A DNA stretch of 64,000 nucleotides from Rhodeus uyekii (GCA_037043235.1 JAWRVZ010000025.1:2755501-2819500), one strand, 5' to 3'; numbered from the stretch's first letter, positions 49,990 to 61,265 are shown. Made by a program: numbers and translations. The notes: generated from the sequence alone by a model not told the origin.

Positions 49990-50655
49990 TCCCAATAGCT
50001 GTATTTGAAGAGAACGCCCATGTGCGTATGCTGTTCTTGGACTTTAGTTCAGCTTTTAATATTATCAACCCTCAGCATCTGGTGGACAAACTGGGAGCCC
50101 TAGGCTTCAACACCCCTCTATGCAACTGGTTTTATAGACTTCCTCACTGCCAGACCACAGTGAGTGTGTGTCAGCAAGAACACATCCAGTGTCATCTCTC
50201 TCAGCACAGGCTCTCCTCAGGGCTGTGGCTTGAGCCCCCTGCTGCTCACATTGATGACACATGACTGTATCCCAAAGTCTTCTACAAACCACATTGTGAA
50301 GTTTTCGGATGACACAATGATAGTAGGACTCATCAGGGACTATAGTGAACAAGCCTACAGAGTAGGGGTGGAGCAGCTGGTGAAGTGGTGCAGTGAAAAC
50401 AATTTGATCGTGAATGTCACCAAAACTAAAGAGATGTGTCTGTCCTGGGCCAGGAATATCATCAAGGACTTCACACCCACATCATGGCCTATTCTCGCTG
50501 CTGACCTCTGGAAAGATGTTTTGCATTTGATGCAGGTCAAGCAGTTTCTACAATAGTTTTATTCCCATGGCTGTCAGACTGCTGAACTCCTATTTAATTT
50601 TAATGTTTTTTTCAATTTCGTTCTATGTACGCAGAATGACAATAAAAACTTGAGT
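49990..50655 (+). pseudogene. L2/CR1-type LINE reverse transcriptase, 3' end
   Basis: Reads VRMLFLDFSSAFNIINPQHL, VDKLGALGFNTPLCNW, a frameshift near 50150, SVCVSKNTSSVISLSTGSPQ, GCGLSPLLLTLMTHD, NHIVKFSDDTMIVGLI (catalytic Asp pair at 50308-50313 retained) and VEQLVKWCSENNLIVNVTKT. After about 50500 an internal deletion joins the thumb to the 3' end (SLQQFLQ; FYNSFIPMAVRLLNS-like text in another frame). It finishes with ATGACAATAAAAACTTGAG, a LINE-type tail. It is 5' truncated, as usual for LINE insertions, and inactive. Confidence 0.85.
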
Positions 50656-51939
50656 TCTTTTTCTTTTTGGATTATTGCAAGTAGTTTGAATCTTACACAT
50701 TTTGTTTAAAATGTACATACTGGAAAGTTTGAGTAACAATGTAAAAGCATTTCATGCATTTAACCAAAAAGCCCATTGGCTTCGGGGATGATGCAACATC
50801 TAAAAATGCTAGCTCATTTCATTCTCGTTTTTAAGTTTCTACAGTGCTCTATATTAAAAGCTGAATCACAGAACTCTGGATTCTATTGCCATCTGTAATA
50901 AGGTTGTTCTTGTTGCTTATGTAGACACTCAGTAATTTGTTTTTGTTTGAATTATTTTTATTTTTTTTATCCTAGAAAGGTTCAGAGAAAAAAAAAATGT
51001 TGCTTGAGCTTTGGTTTGTGAATGTCTGATTATTATTTTGGACAACCTTCATTATCCTCTTTCCAGCATTGAGCCATTGCTTGTTTCTGATTTGTGAACT
51101 GGATTATAGAATAAACCACCACATTCAGATTCTACCCTCTGTTTGCTTGTGACATGAGCCCTATAATCCTCAGCAGACAAGCTTAGCTGTGTGTGTGGTG
51201 TTTTTCCAGGGCTCATTGCCACTTGATGGCATGAGACGGTGGGACATGTCCTGCTGACCTCAGCCTTACAAAGATGATTGAGATTTCAATACTGTTATCA
51301 GTTTCGGTTCCTGCACCATCATATAGCTATCCATCAGAGAAACAGTGACCACAATCAGAGGATCTCACCTGAACCAATCTATTACAGTTACTAAACCAGT
51401 CTTTTCTCCTGTTCTTATTTCAACAGTGAACGTAACATGTTTTTCATAAAGGTTATAGATTCCTTGCTAGCGTAACCCCCATTACTTTATCATCATTTTT
51501 AGCGTGCTGACCTCCCATAATGGTTAATGCATTTACAGATGAAGCTCATTGCAAGTAGTATCAGTTACATTGGTGCCAGGAGAAGGAGTGAGGTTTAGAG
51601 GGTGAGTGTATTGTTAAAGCCAGCTAGGAGCTGTGCAGGTAATTCCAGCTTCAAGAGGCTTTAGCGTCATTGTCAGTGTGCCAGACTTCCGTGCTGGTTG
51701 ACTTTGTTTCAAATCCTGTTCAGAACAATGCAAGTAGGACTAGTTACATTGGTGCCATGACCCAGTGAGATCATTAACTATGAATGTATTGGGAAACAAG
51801 CACTAATGAGGATAGTGATGATGGTATAAAACATCTTCTCAAAATGAACCCCTCTAAAATCCAAAAGGTAAGAAAATGTACTCCAATATTAGGAGAGTTT
51901 AATTTTATAGCAACAGGTAGAAATCTATCCATATTAGAG

Positions 51940-52020
<81 letters not shown>

Positions 52021-52995
52021 AGGTCAACAAAGTTCTGAATATGTTGATGATGATTGGCGAAACAATCATGAATTTAAGGGTTAAAGAGTTGCTCTAATGA
52101 CTAATGCTAGAGGAAGCAAGCGGAATTTGCAAAGAAACCAAAACTTTCACAACTGTTGAATCTTTGACAGACACTGAATTAACCATGATAAATCAAATCA
52201 ACTGCTATAAACATAATCCAACATTTAATAATGTAAAAAATTCCAAATGACAGACAGGATGTGATGTTGTGACCGGTGGTTGATGAAGTTCAAAACAATA
52301 AAAACTGTGTATTTATACTGTAGCTCAGAGAAAGAAAGAGCACTGTGCTGTCAAATTCATTTTAGTCGCTCTAAAGCAAGTTAGCACTCTTTCTTCACAG
52401 TCAGAGTAGCTGTAGATTCCTTCATTCTCTGAAACCTCTATAAACTCCTATATATAGGCCATGGCTTCAATTTCATTTCTGAATTCAAGTTATACACTCC
52501 AGGGCATCCTTCATGGGTTTCTTTCACTCAGATATATCTGGAGCAATTTCACACAGATGTATAGAAAAGCACAATATACAGTTTTCTTATTCTGTTCTGT
52601 TAAAAGATCAGCACATCAAAGACCCCAATCATTTTTGCTTCAGGATTCTGTAGTTTTATTCTGCAGTTTTATCAAATTTGAGTGACAATCCAGTTATTTA
52701 ATTGTTTGCTTTAAATATTTAATTTCTGCTAGCAATAAGTATTTGAGTTTGGGAGTGAGAGATTATGTAATAGCTGTTCTGTTTGAAAACAATCCTAGCA
52801 AAATATGTGGTCACTGATCTGGTGGTGATCTCAGAAGAATGAAATGTTGAAACCCCTAATCCCTATTTTATTTAATCATTTATTTTCCTCTACGATGTTT
52901 AGGTTAGTTATAGTTAAACCATGTAAAGAGTACAATATGCTCAATGAAGAACAGGAGTCAAAATTGAACTTCAGTCAGCTGAGGACAAAGGTGTC
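50656..52995. other. No recognised gene; a TA microsatellite
   Basis: Contains (TA)n at 51942-52018. Nothing else was identified. Confidence 0.5.
51942..52018. repeat. (TA)n microsatellite
   Basis: About 38 TA units. Confidence 0.97.
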
Positions 52996-53610
52996 TGTCA
53001 GGGTTTGATTCAGTTTGTCTGTGTATTTGCTGTGTTCAACCTCTGTTTGTTGACCCAGTTTTTCCCATGCGCTTTCTTTTTGTTCTTATTAACTTGTCCC
53101 TTGTTAATTTACTCATAAAAGCACTTGTTACAATCTAGTCTAAGTACTCCCTATTCTATTCAGTTGATTGTCCTGCTTCTGTCTTATAGTGTGTTGGTGG
53201 ATATCCTGTTTGTTTCCTTGGTGCTATCTACAATTACATTCTACATGTAACTATATGTGTAGCATTTTTTGCAGAGTTACCATCTAGTGAGCTGGTACAC
53301 TCATATGCTCAAGGCACATTTCCGGGAAGGGACAGGATGATGATATCTGATATTGCTTACATATTCCTGGTAAATGCAGGGGGTAATGCTAGGGTTTGAT
53401 TTCAGCTTGTCTGTGTATTCACTGGGTTAACTCTATGTTCAGTTGACCCAGTTTTTCCCACATGCTGCCTTGTTTTAATCTCATTCGCCTATCGTTTGTT
53501 AATTTACTCATTAGTCCCCTTATTAAGATCTAGTAAAAGTACTCCCTGCTATTAAGTTGTCCTGTCTCGTCAGTTTTACAGTGTCTAGGTGGATCTCCAG
53601 TGTGTTGGAG
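52996..53610 (+). repeat. Pair of diverged LTR-like direct repeats
   Basis: 52996-53215 and 53388-53605 share GGGTTTGATT, AGTTTGTCTGTGTATT, TTGACCCAGTTTTTCCCA, GTTTGTTAATTTACTCAT and AAGTACTCCCT in the same order. The first begins TGTCAGGG, as fish gypsy LTRs do. The spacer is only about 170 bp, so this is a collapsed element or a tandem LTR remnant. Confidence 0.65.
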
Positions 53611-54272
53611 AGTGTATTCAAATAAGTTAAGTATTTCCTTAATGCTCTTTGTAACCAGCCATATATCCTAACATTTTCCACACTTCAATAAGCCATAGAA
53701 AATCAGTAAGAGGATCTGGCCTCAAATTAACTTTGGATACAAGTTTTCTGTAGTTATAGTTATATGGATAATCAGTTGAAAACTAGCAGTGCAGATCATT
53801 CTAGCAGCATCTGAACATGGTATTCTTTTCTTTACACAAATGTGGTCATTTAAAGACATTATCTCATTCACATTTTATTCCATACACTTAAGAAAACTTT
53901 GTAAGGGTCACAGGTGAAATTCAGGAAGGACTCTTCTCTTCTGGGATCTCATTTATAAAGTGTAAATATGCACAAAACGGTTCTGGAAATGTATGTGCAC
54001 CAGTTCCCACGCAAAGGTTGTGATCTATAAAACACAAAATTGACGGAAGAATGTGCGCACCTTTTTTGGCAAATTTCGAGCTGTGCGTATGCACATTCTG
54101 GAGACAAATGGAATTGGCGACACAGATGGTGAGATTGTGAACTGAAGTTAGATTGTAGAAAATAAATGTGAGAAGAATGATTATAAGAATTAATGATATT
54201 TAATTTTCACTCCATTTTATGTTATATCCACATTATCATGAAGATTAAATCCAGCCGTGTTATTTGTGCCGA

Positions 54273-54525
54273 TTATTTTAGGCTACATACAAATAGATCT
54301 AGGAACACTAACAGAGAGATACAACCATGATCAGATGATAAAGAGCAAATCATTTGTAACTCTGAGCGCAGTTTCAGTACATGATACGGTCTAAGTCCTG
54401 ACTGGAAATCCTTGTAGATACCTTTTCTTTCTAGAAAGGAACATAATTGTGAAGATATTGCCTTTTCTAGAATCTTTGACAGAAAAGGTAGATTCAATAT
54501 CGGCCTGTAATTATCTAATTCTGTA
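54273..54525 (-). pseudogene. L2-like LINE ORF2 fragment (RT N-terminal part)
   Basis: The minus strand reads YRPILNLPFLSKILEKAISS, then QLCSFLERKGIYKDFQSGLR and SSDHGCISLLVFLDL. These are the opening RT motifs of L2-clade LINEs (YRPISNLPFLSKxLE). The RT palm with the catalytic aspartates is missing. It lies downstream, on the same strand, of the esterase-like segment at 54786-55200, consistent with one decayed LINE. Confidence 0.8.
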
Positions 54526-54785
54526 GGATCAAGTTGTGTTTTGTTATAAGCGGTTTAATTATGGTCAGCTTACAGTAAAGATTTTTGGTACGTATCCTAA
54601 TGACAAAGATGAATTAGTGCTATTAAGAAATGACCACTGGAAGCATCTCTTTCAGTAGCTTAGTTGGTATCGAGTATAGTCAGTCTGTCTGCTTCCAGAC
54701 CTGGGCCCCAGTTACTCAAGGTTCAACTCTAAGACTAAGTGCCAAATTACAAGAGAGAAAAGTGGCACCATCTCTTTTCAACAGG

Positions 54786-55205
54786 TCAACAGGAATTTTT
54801 CAGTTTTCTCATGACCCCTTTATTATTCTGCAAGCACCACTTTGACATCCAGCCATTGTGTGAGGATAATCTTCTAAGCATTTCATCACTCCTGAGAATA
54901 GGAAGAAGGCCAGAGCATAATACAGTACCTGACATCGTACTTGTGAGTTCACACACCTCTTTAATAATTTTAGTGATCTTCGACTGGCAAAGTCGGACAT
55001 CATTAGCGCCGATGTGAATAACGATCTTAGAGCATTTATGATTAGCCTTAGCCAGCACTTTTAAATTTGATATCAGGCGCTCTGGCTCCTGGCAAACATG
55101 TGACTGTGGTAGCTGGAGTCTCTATTTTCACGTGCAATAGAAATGCCAATGACTGAGTGTGATATGTGATTGTTGACCGGGAGGAGGGATGGGAACGACA
55201 CACGC
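54786..55205 (-). pseudogene. LINE ORF1p esterase-like (SGNH) fragment
   Basis: The minus strand reads VIGISIARENRDSS (where L2 ORF1 has VIGDSIVRH), PGARAPDIKF, LAKANHKCSKIVIHIGAND, VRLCQSKITKIIKEV, TMSGTVLCSGLLPILRSDEM and NGWMSKWCLQNN. This is the GDSL/SGNH esterase-like domain known in ORF1 of CR1/L2-type fish LINEs. Block I GDS is changed to GIS, while block III GxND (GAND) is kept. The frame shifts around 55045. It is a non-functional relic. Confidence 0.7.
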
Positions 55206-56080
55206 CTCTCCACCACAGCTTCAGCACCACTGCCCCTTGCAGCCGTGGTAGTGACGTCACAGGGAAATGTAAAATTAAGGAGGTTTAACACAAGTTTGGC
55301 AGGCTGGATTAAAAAGTCCAACGAATATGGCCCGCGGGCCACAGTTTGCCCACCCCTGCTCTAGGTCATTAAGATCTTGTGACCAGTTACTTTCATCTGT
55401 CCCTCGTTCCTGATGTAAAACAAATGGTGATAAATCATAATTGCTGTATGAATTTTGAAATGGTGGGTTTCTATGTTATGTATGTATGTGTATACACTTT
55501 AACTTTTCTCTAAAATGTCTAATTTATTTTAATGTGAAGAATTTTGGTTCAACAACAGTTGTTAAATTTATGCTGTAAAGATAAACTCAACTTGACTGAC
55601 ATGGGTCGGTCATTCAGTCACCTCTCAGATACCAAATAGAGACATTGCCTGTGACATAAATTCCAGAATAGATACAGTGGTTTTATTATCAATTTCCAAA
55701 TAATTATGTAATGTAGGAAGAGGGATTGCAAATCTACCCCTACAGATACAGGTGACATGTTAGCAGGTAATCTCAAATCAATGGCCTCAAGAAGAGCTAT
55801 CAACTAAGATTAGATGCTTTGGTCTCTGGTGTTCTTGTTTGTGTCTGCCTACTATTCTCCTGACACTATGATGCTGGTCTGAATCCCATTTGTCACAGTC
55901 GAGTAGAAGCAGTGCTTGAGTCACCTGAATGTGAGTTTTACATAATTGAGTGTAATTTTGAGAGGCCAGCTAGAAAGAGTTGTGAAGGTAAACTTAATTC
56001 CCTCACTGGTTTCAAGATGTGTATTAGTAACTGATACTGGAGGCTGCAGTCTTTAGTATCCTTTAAGCCATCTAGCTTGA
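55206..56080 (-). other. Probable 5' part of the minus-strand LINE, with a hAT end inserted
   Basis: Short minus-strand strings (WKLIIKPLYLFWNLCHRQCL near 55650; KLDGLKDTKDCSLQYQLLIH near 56050) look like fish LINE ORF1 text. 55310-55364 carries a hAT terminus: GGCCCGCGGGCCACAGTTTG followed by CCCACCCCTG; no opposite end was found. Confidence 0.4.
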
Positions 56081-56086
56081 AACTTG

Positions 56087-56885
56087 AAAATTTATATAAG
56101 AGAACGCAAAGTGCGATCAAAGTTGGCAAACGAAGTAACAGAGTGGTTCCAGCAAGTAATCAGAGTTCGACAAGGCTGCATTTTGTCACCAGATCTATTC
56201 AACATATACCTAGAGCACATAATGCGCAAGGCACTCGACGGCCTAGACGACATTGGGGTACGCGTAAACGTCAGAACAATTAGCAACCTACGTTTTGCCA
56301 ACGACATTGGTCTCCTTGCCGAACTACTCGAACAAGCACAACTTCTCCTTGACAAAGTTGATCAGGTCAGCACAAAGTACGGTCAAGAGATAAATTCCTT
56401 GGGACAACATTGACGGAAAATGGCAACAGCTCGAAAGACATCAAAATGCGTACAGCTACAGCATTAAAAGCGATGAGCGAGTTGGACAACATCTGTAAGA
56501 ACAGGAATGTCAAGAGAGAAACCAAAATGAGGCTCTACCAATCACTCATTGTGGCGATTGCCTTGTACGGATGCAAAGTTTGGACACTCAGAAGCGCGGG
56601 TGAGAAGAAACTACTCGTGTTCGAGATGGCAGCACTCAGAAAGATTCAAGATGTTCACATCTTAGACAGGATGAGAAATGAAGACATCAGAAAGGCCCTC
56701 AATCAGATGGAAACAATAGTGCAAAGAGAACAGAAACGACAACACCAATGGCTAGGACACATACTATGGATGAACGACAACAGAATAGCAAACATTGCAC
56801 TGCATGGCAGAATAGAAGGAACAGCAAAAAGAGGACAGCCTAAACAACATGGATGACATCCACACTGGCGAGATACGACATTGGG
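56087..56885 (+). pseudogene. Endonuclease/RT-type LINE, C-terminal half, internally deleted
   Basis: One frame gives EVTEWFQQVIRVRQGCILSP, DLFNIYLEHIMRKALDG and ISNLRFANDIGLLAEL. The RT motif normally FADD is FAND here, so the first catalytic aspartate (codon at 56300) is Asn. After KYGQEIN about 35 residues are missing, and a second frame from 56410 gives TENGNSSKDIKMRTATALKA, RETKMRLYQSLIVAIALYGC, KLLVFEMAALRKIQDVHILD and WLGHILWMNDNRIA. This is the C-terminal region of RTE-like endonuclease-RT LINEs; the clade is not certain. The text stays well readable despite the breaks, suggesting a fairly recent insertion. Its 3' part is cut by solo copy C at 56928. Confidence 0.8.
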
Positions 56886-56927
56886 ACGCATGTTCTAATG
56901 AGAACGGCACAAAGATGAATAGCATTT

Positions 56928-57253
56928 CACGAGTTCACACTTACGAATGATTCAGGAGCAATAAATGGTAAGCATATTTGGCGTGCTGTCCGAGGAGAGG
57001 GCTCCGAGCTCGGTATTCAGCCCGAACCTGGAGCACTCCCCCCGTATCCTGACTTTTGATAGGAACAATTAAGTGTGAGGAGTTGGGGTGGTGGAGGGAT
57101 GCCGAAAAATGTCGAAGAGCTGTGGGTGAGTCAAACATGTCTATATATACGTACTTCCTCTCCCGCTGATAGGATGAGGAGTAATTGCTGATGACGTGTT
57201 GATTGTGTTAATCATTTGAACGTGCTCCTCCCGAACTTTGTTAATAAAACATC
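56928..57253 (-). mobile_element. Solo short element, copy C, with 4-bp target duplication
   Basis: 326 bp, inverse to copy B, starting CACGAGTTCACACTTACG and ending TTAATAAAACATC. ATTT is duplicated at 56924-56927 and 57254-57257. It shares exactly the same termini as copy B. There is a single internal 84-bp-type repeat and no recombinase cassette. It is inserted at the 3' end of a LINE remnant. Confidence 0.92.
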
Positions 57254-58409
57254 ATTTGTTGTCAACTAAAACAAGAGCCCATGTCGATGAATTGCAATGA
57301 AACTGTACAGAGATATGGCGACAAAGAAGAAGACATCGAGAGAGAGAGCTGTGCAGTTAAATCTTATTCCACTGATCTAAAGAGGTACACTAGATGCTGA
57401 ATCCTTGTTAGAACACCTGTTTCCCATGCCATTTAAAGCTTTTTTTGAATTCCACTAGTGGAATTAATATGACAACTTTTCATTGAATAAACACCAAACA
57501 TGACATTTTAACCTCACAGCAGGTGCACTACACCTGTACAATATAACTGCTGTACTTCAAAACCCTCTTCATTAGTACTTACATTTATCTCCTGTTTGCT
57601 TACATGTAACATAATCACCCTCAGACACTCTCAGCAGCCCCAAACAACCTCCTCACTCCATCCCATCTGGTGCTGTGCATGTTCATGGGACATTAAGGTG
57701 GTCTCTTGTGAACCTAAGGTTTGAACTTTCAAATTAGAATTATATATTTTCTGGCAATGCTTTATAATGTGGGTCTACTACTATTCATTCATTTTTGCTT
57801 GAATTCTGTACAGAGAATCATGAGTTAATATTTGACTCATTCATTATTGATTATCTAACAAAGAGTATCTAATTAATAGAGAAATTCATATTTAAATAAC
57901 TATTAATTAAATATCTCATAATATATTAATTTCTTAATATATTGACTAATAGTGTAAATTAATGTGTTAACTACCACAATGGGTCAAACCTATATATTTC
58001 AACATTAGTTGTGTCCAGCAGTTAAGCATGAATTTGTGCTTATTACACCCGTGTTATAAAGTGTGTTTAAGTGTGTATAAAGGATGTTTTTTTCACAAGG
58101 TTTTTTAAGGTTCTTTTTTGAACTAAGATGGGGTATACTGTTTTTTTTTTTTTTTTTTACTCAGACGTTGTTCCTACATAGCTTAATACACTTGAACACG
58201 CCAGTACAGCTATTGCCAAATGGGAACATTAGCAGCAACTGTAGGTTTCTTCACCTTCCTACACCTCCATGGGTTGTTCCTAGTTGTTTTGTTAATTAGT
58301 CTTGTTAACACGCATTACATTGTAGTTTTGATTGTGAAAATGGAAACAGTTTCAAAATTCAATGCCCAGTAATTGTTGCTTAATGTCATAAGTTCATGTC
58401 ATATGTCGA
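57254..58409. other. AT-rich spacer, no recognised gene
   Basis: No element identified between solo copy C and the gypsy LTR. Confidence 0.5.
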
Positions 58410-58610
58410 TGCGGAACAAGGCGAGGAGCACAGGATTAAACCAAAAAATACTTTAACAATGAAAACAAAACGACACTTGGGAGTGCAAACATAAGGAGGC
58501 ATCCACACGTAACTAAACCACATAACTTTAACAACTGACAACAGGGGAGTGCACACGGAGAACTTAAATACTGACAGTGAATACAACTGGAACGCAAAAC
58601 ACCTGTGACT
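58410..58610 (-). repeat. gypsy 3' LTR, outer part
   Basis: Matches 62649-62848 with a few changes (for example a TTAA difference in the T-rich region). It ends where the recombinase element begins. Confidence 0.88.
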
Positions 58611-58683
58611 AAATGATGTTTTATTAACAAAGTTCGGGAGGAGCACGTTCAAAAGATTAACACAATCAACACGTCATCAGCAA

Positions 58684-58767
58684 TCACTCCTCTTCCTATC
58701 AGCAGGAGAGGAAGTACGTATATATAGACATGTTTGACTCACCTACAGCTCTGACATTTTCGGCATC
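58684..58767 (+). repeat. 84-bp direct repeat 1 (recombinase element)
   Basis: Begins TCACTCCTCTTCC and ends TTTTCGGCATC; identical over all 84 bases to 61266-61349. It contains AGGAAGTACGTATATATA, with a TACGTA palindrome next to the TATA-like run. Confidence 0.95.
58719..58726 (+). promoter_or_regulatory. Putative TATA box for the recombinase gene
   Basis: TATATATA lies inside direct repeat 1, 78 bases before the ATG at 58804, a spacing that leaves a leader of roughly 50 nt. The repeat thus seems to supply the promoter. The second repeat (61266-61349) and every solo copy carry the same motif, so they may be promoter-bearing too. Inference from position only. Confidence 0.45.
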
Positions 58768-58803
58768 TTCGTCGGTAACGGCTTCCGCCACACCTTTGCA
58801 GCA

Positions 58804-60480
58804 ATGTCCGAGATTCAGCTCTACCCGTCTGACGACGATCTTTTCTTCGCTCCGATCTCTCCATCGCATTCCGCCGATGCCATGAGCTCTCACGCTCAAT
58901 TAAATTCCCCCAGCCGCGCCGCTTCCCGAACCCCACGACGCCGAGGCTTGCCCTCACCCCCACCTTCAAGGCATCCATATTCCTCATCTTCAGTGTCCTC
59001 TGCCACTTCAGCTCACTCAGCGGTTCCGGACATAGAGAAATGGACCGTGTTAGGATTGAGACAGGCTTTATCCAACGCCAGCGTCCGAATTCCTAGGAAC
59101 GCGAGGAAAGACGATTTATACCAATTATTCGTCTCTCTTCAGTCAACTTCTTCCCCTCAAAAAACCTCAAAGAAAACAATAAAAACCCGGATTTCATCAA
59201 AACCACGCTCTCCAAAATCCCCATCTCACCGCAGCAGCAGGCCCTCTGCAAGTCTGGGTCGCGCGCCGGGTTCAGCAGCCGCCAGGCCCAGCTCGCCCTT
59301 GGATCTCCTCAGCCAGCCTCTATCAACATTCGCTATCCTCCAAGCGCGAGCTCACCTCCGCCAGTAATGCAAGGTCAGCCTCACCAATGCATCCCCTGTA
59401 GCCAACAACATCAGAGCACAGATCCTCGCAGAAATTCAAGCTGCTGGCACCAGAAGCGGACCCATTCCCAACCCCAGTTCCTCACTATTCAGAACTAATA
59501 TTCCCATAAACCATCCTCTTAATAAACTCCTCGACTCTTCACGAAACACAATCCTCCAAGCAGTTTCCCTCCGAACCCTCCAATCATATCTAACTGCATG
59601 GAAGAGCTTCAAAACCTTCCATTCCATTTACAACCTGCCTTTCCCCGACTTTTCCCTGCTCACCATCACCTCATTCATATCCCACCTTTACAACACTAAG
59701 AACCTCCGAGCCAACTCCATTAAAGGTTATCTAAGCGGGTTACAATTTTTTCACAAACTAATTCTCGGCTCACCCTCCTCAGAAATAGCCAATTCCCAGA
59801 CATCGCTACTCATTAAAGGCATCCAGAGAACCCAACCTAACAACCCAGACCCCAGGCAACCTATAACCCTAGAAATACTCTCCAAATGCATCTCCACCCT
59901 CCGCAGAGGTTTCCACTCCATCAACACTTCCCGCACCCTCAACGCTATGTTCATACTGGCCTTTTTTGGTTTCCTCAGATGCTCAGAGCTCACCACCACA
60001 TCCAGCTTCAACCCATCATTGCATCCCACAATTTCTGACTTATCAGTATTGGACGATGAAACAATTTCCTACTTCATCAAACGAAGCAAGACTGATCAAA
60101 CCAAAAAAGGCCACTTCATCTACATATTCAATCTCCCGTCACCAATCCAACCATACCAAACCCTCTTAGCTTACCTCCATTGCAGGAAATCACAGGCCAA
60201 ACTTCCATCCGACCCACTCTTCATAGACGATTCCAACCGCCCCATTACACGCTTTTGGTTTCAGAAATTCCTTAAAGCTATATTACTCCAATCCGGTTTC
60301 CCGTCAGACCTTTTTTCCAGCCATTCCTTCCGCATAGGCGCAGCAACCACGGCCGCCCAAAAAGGCCTTTCCCAACATCAAATTCAAGCTCTGGGCCGCT
60401 GGTCTTCAGAGGCTTTCAAGAGCTACATCAGGTCAGATAGATCACTCATTAAACAAGCCCACCAAACCCTCATCAGCTAA
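58804..60480 (+). CDS. Tyrosine recombinase with SAP-like N-terminal segment, one in-frame stop
   Basis: A site-specific recombinase, probably moving its own cassette. One frame of 558 codons runs from ATG 58804 (MSEIQLYPSDDDLFFAP) to TAA 60478, interrupted once by TAA at 59365-59367. Residues 20-75 are Ser/Pro-rich. Residues 76-113 (IEKWTVLGLRQALSNASVRI, then PRNARKDDLYQLF) resemble a SAP DNA-binding motif; 120-185 are basic and Ser-rich. After the stop comes an alpha-helical core-binding part (RTLQSYLTAWKSFKTFHSIY, SLLTITSFISHLYNTK). The catalytic domain has Arg392 in GFLRCSEL, Lys429 in RSKTDQ, His507 and Arg510 in SHSFRIGAATTAA, Trp533 in LGRWSS and Tyr541 in KSYIR. The stop is either a nonsense mutation or marks a pair of compensating frameshifts, since frame 2 is also open across it. 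C-terminal similarity is to the eukaryotic Ngaro/XerD-like YR group. Confidence 0.85.
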
Positions 60481-60538
60481 AGCACCAGTTCCTCTCCACC
60501 AAACTTGCGACCCTACCTTTCCATCCCCACAGATGAGC

Positions 60539-60841
60539 ACTCCCGCAGGAGCCTGCACCCTCTAAACTCCCACTTCCGCACCAGTGACGCTCCCGCAGGA
60601 GCAAGCTCTCTCTATCTTCCACTGCCGCAGCAGTGACGCTCCCGCAGAAGCAAGCTCTCTCTATCTTCCAGCTCTCTCTAACTTCCACTGCCGCAGCAGT
60701 GACGCTCCCGCAGGAGCAAGCTTCTAAATTCCGCTGCCGCAGCAGTGCCGCTCCCGCAGGAGCAAGCTTCTAAATTCCACTGCCGCAGCAGTGCCGCTCC
60801 CGCAGGAGCAAGCTTCTAATTTCCACCACCGCGGCAGCGAC
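60539..60841 (+). repeat. Tandem array I, about 46-66 bp units, six copies
   Basis: Each unit starts CTCCCGCAGGAGC and ends GCAGCAGTGACG or a variant. The third unit is expanded by a duplicated CTCTCTCTA stretch. CCCGCAGGAGC is repeated near-exactly. The array begins about 60 bases after the recombinase stop codon and is GC-rich against an AT-rich background. Confidence 0.9.
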
Positions 60842-61265
60842 GTACCTCTTTGGTCCTGCAGCGGCCAGGGGGGTTTTTTCGCTGCAATGGTAGCGACGTG
60901 CCTCCTGCTGCCGCGGGGGCCCTGAGGGGTTTTCCCCTGCCGCGATGTTGACGTGCCTCCTGCCACTTCAAGGGCCCAGAGGGGCTTTCCCCTGCTACGA
61001 CGTTGACGTTACTCCTGCCTCTGCAGGGGCCCAGAGGGGTTTCCCCTGCTACGACGTTGACGTGCCTCCTGCCGCTGCAAGGGCTCAGAGGGGTTTTCCC
61101 CTGCTACAACGTTGACGTACCTCCTGCCGCTACAGGGGCCCAGAGGGGTTTCCCCTGCTGTGACGTTGACGTGCCTCCTGCTGCTGTGAGGGCCCCGAGG
61201 GGTTTCCACTGCTACGGTAGTGACGTGCCTCCTGCTCCCTCAGCGGCCCCGAGGGGTTTCCACCG
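60842..61265 (+). repeat. Tandem array II, 54-55 bp units, about eight copies
   Basis: The unit core TGCCTCCTGCCGCTGCAAGG, then AGAGGGGTTTTCCCCTGCTA, then CGACGTTGACG. Each unit contains a small palindrome AGGGG-TTT-CCCCT that could form a hairpin. It directly abuts direct repeat 2. Confidence 0.9.
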
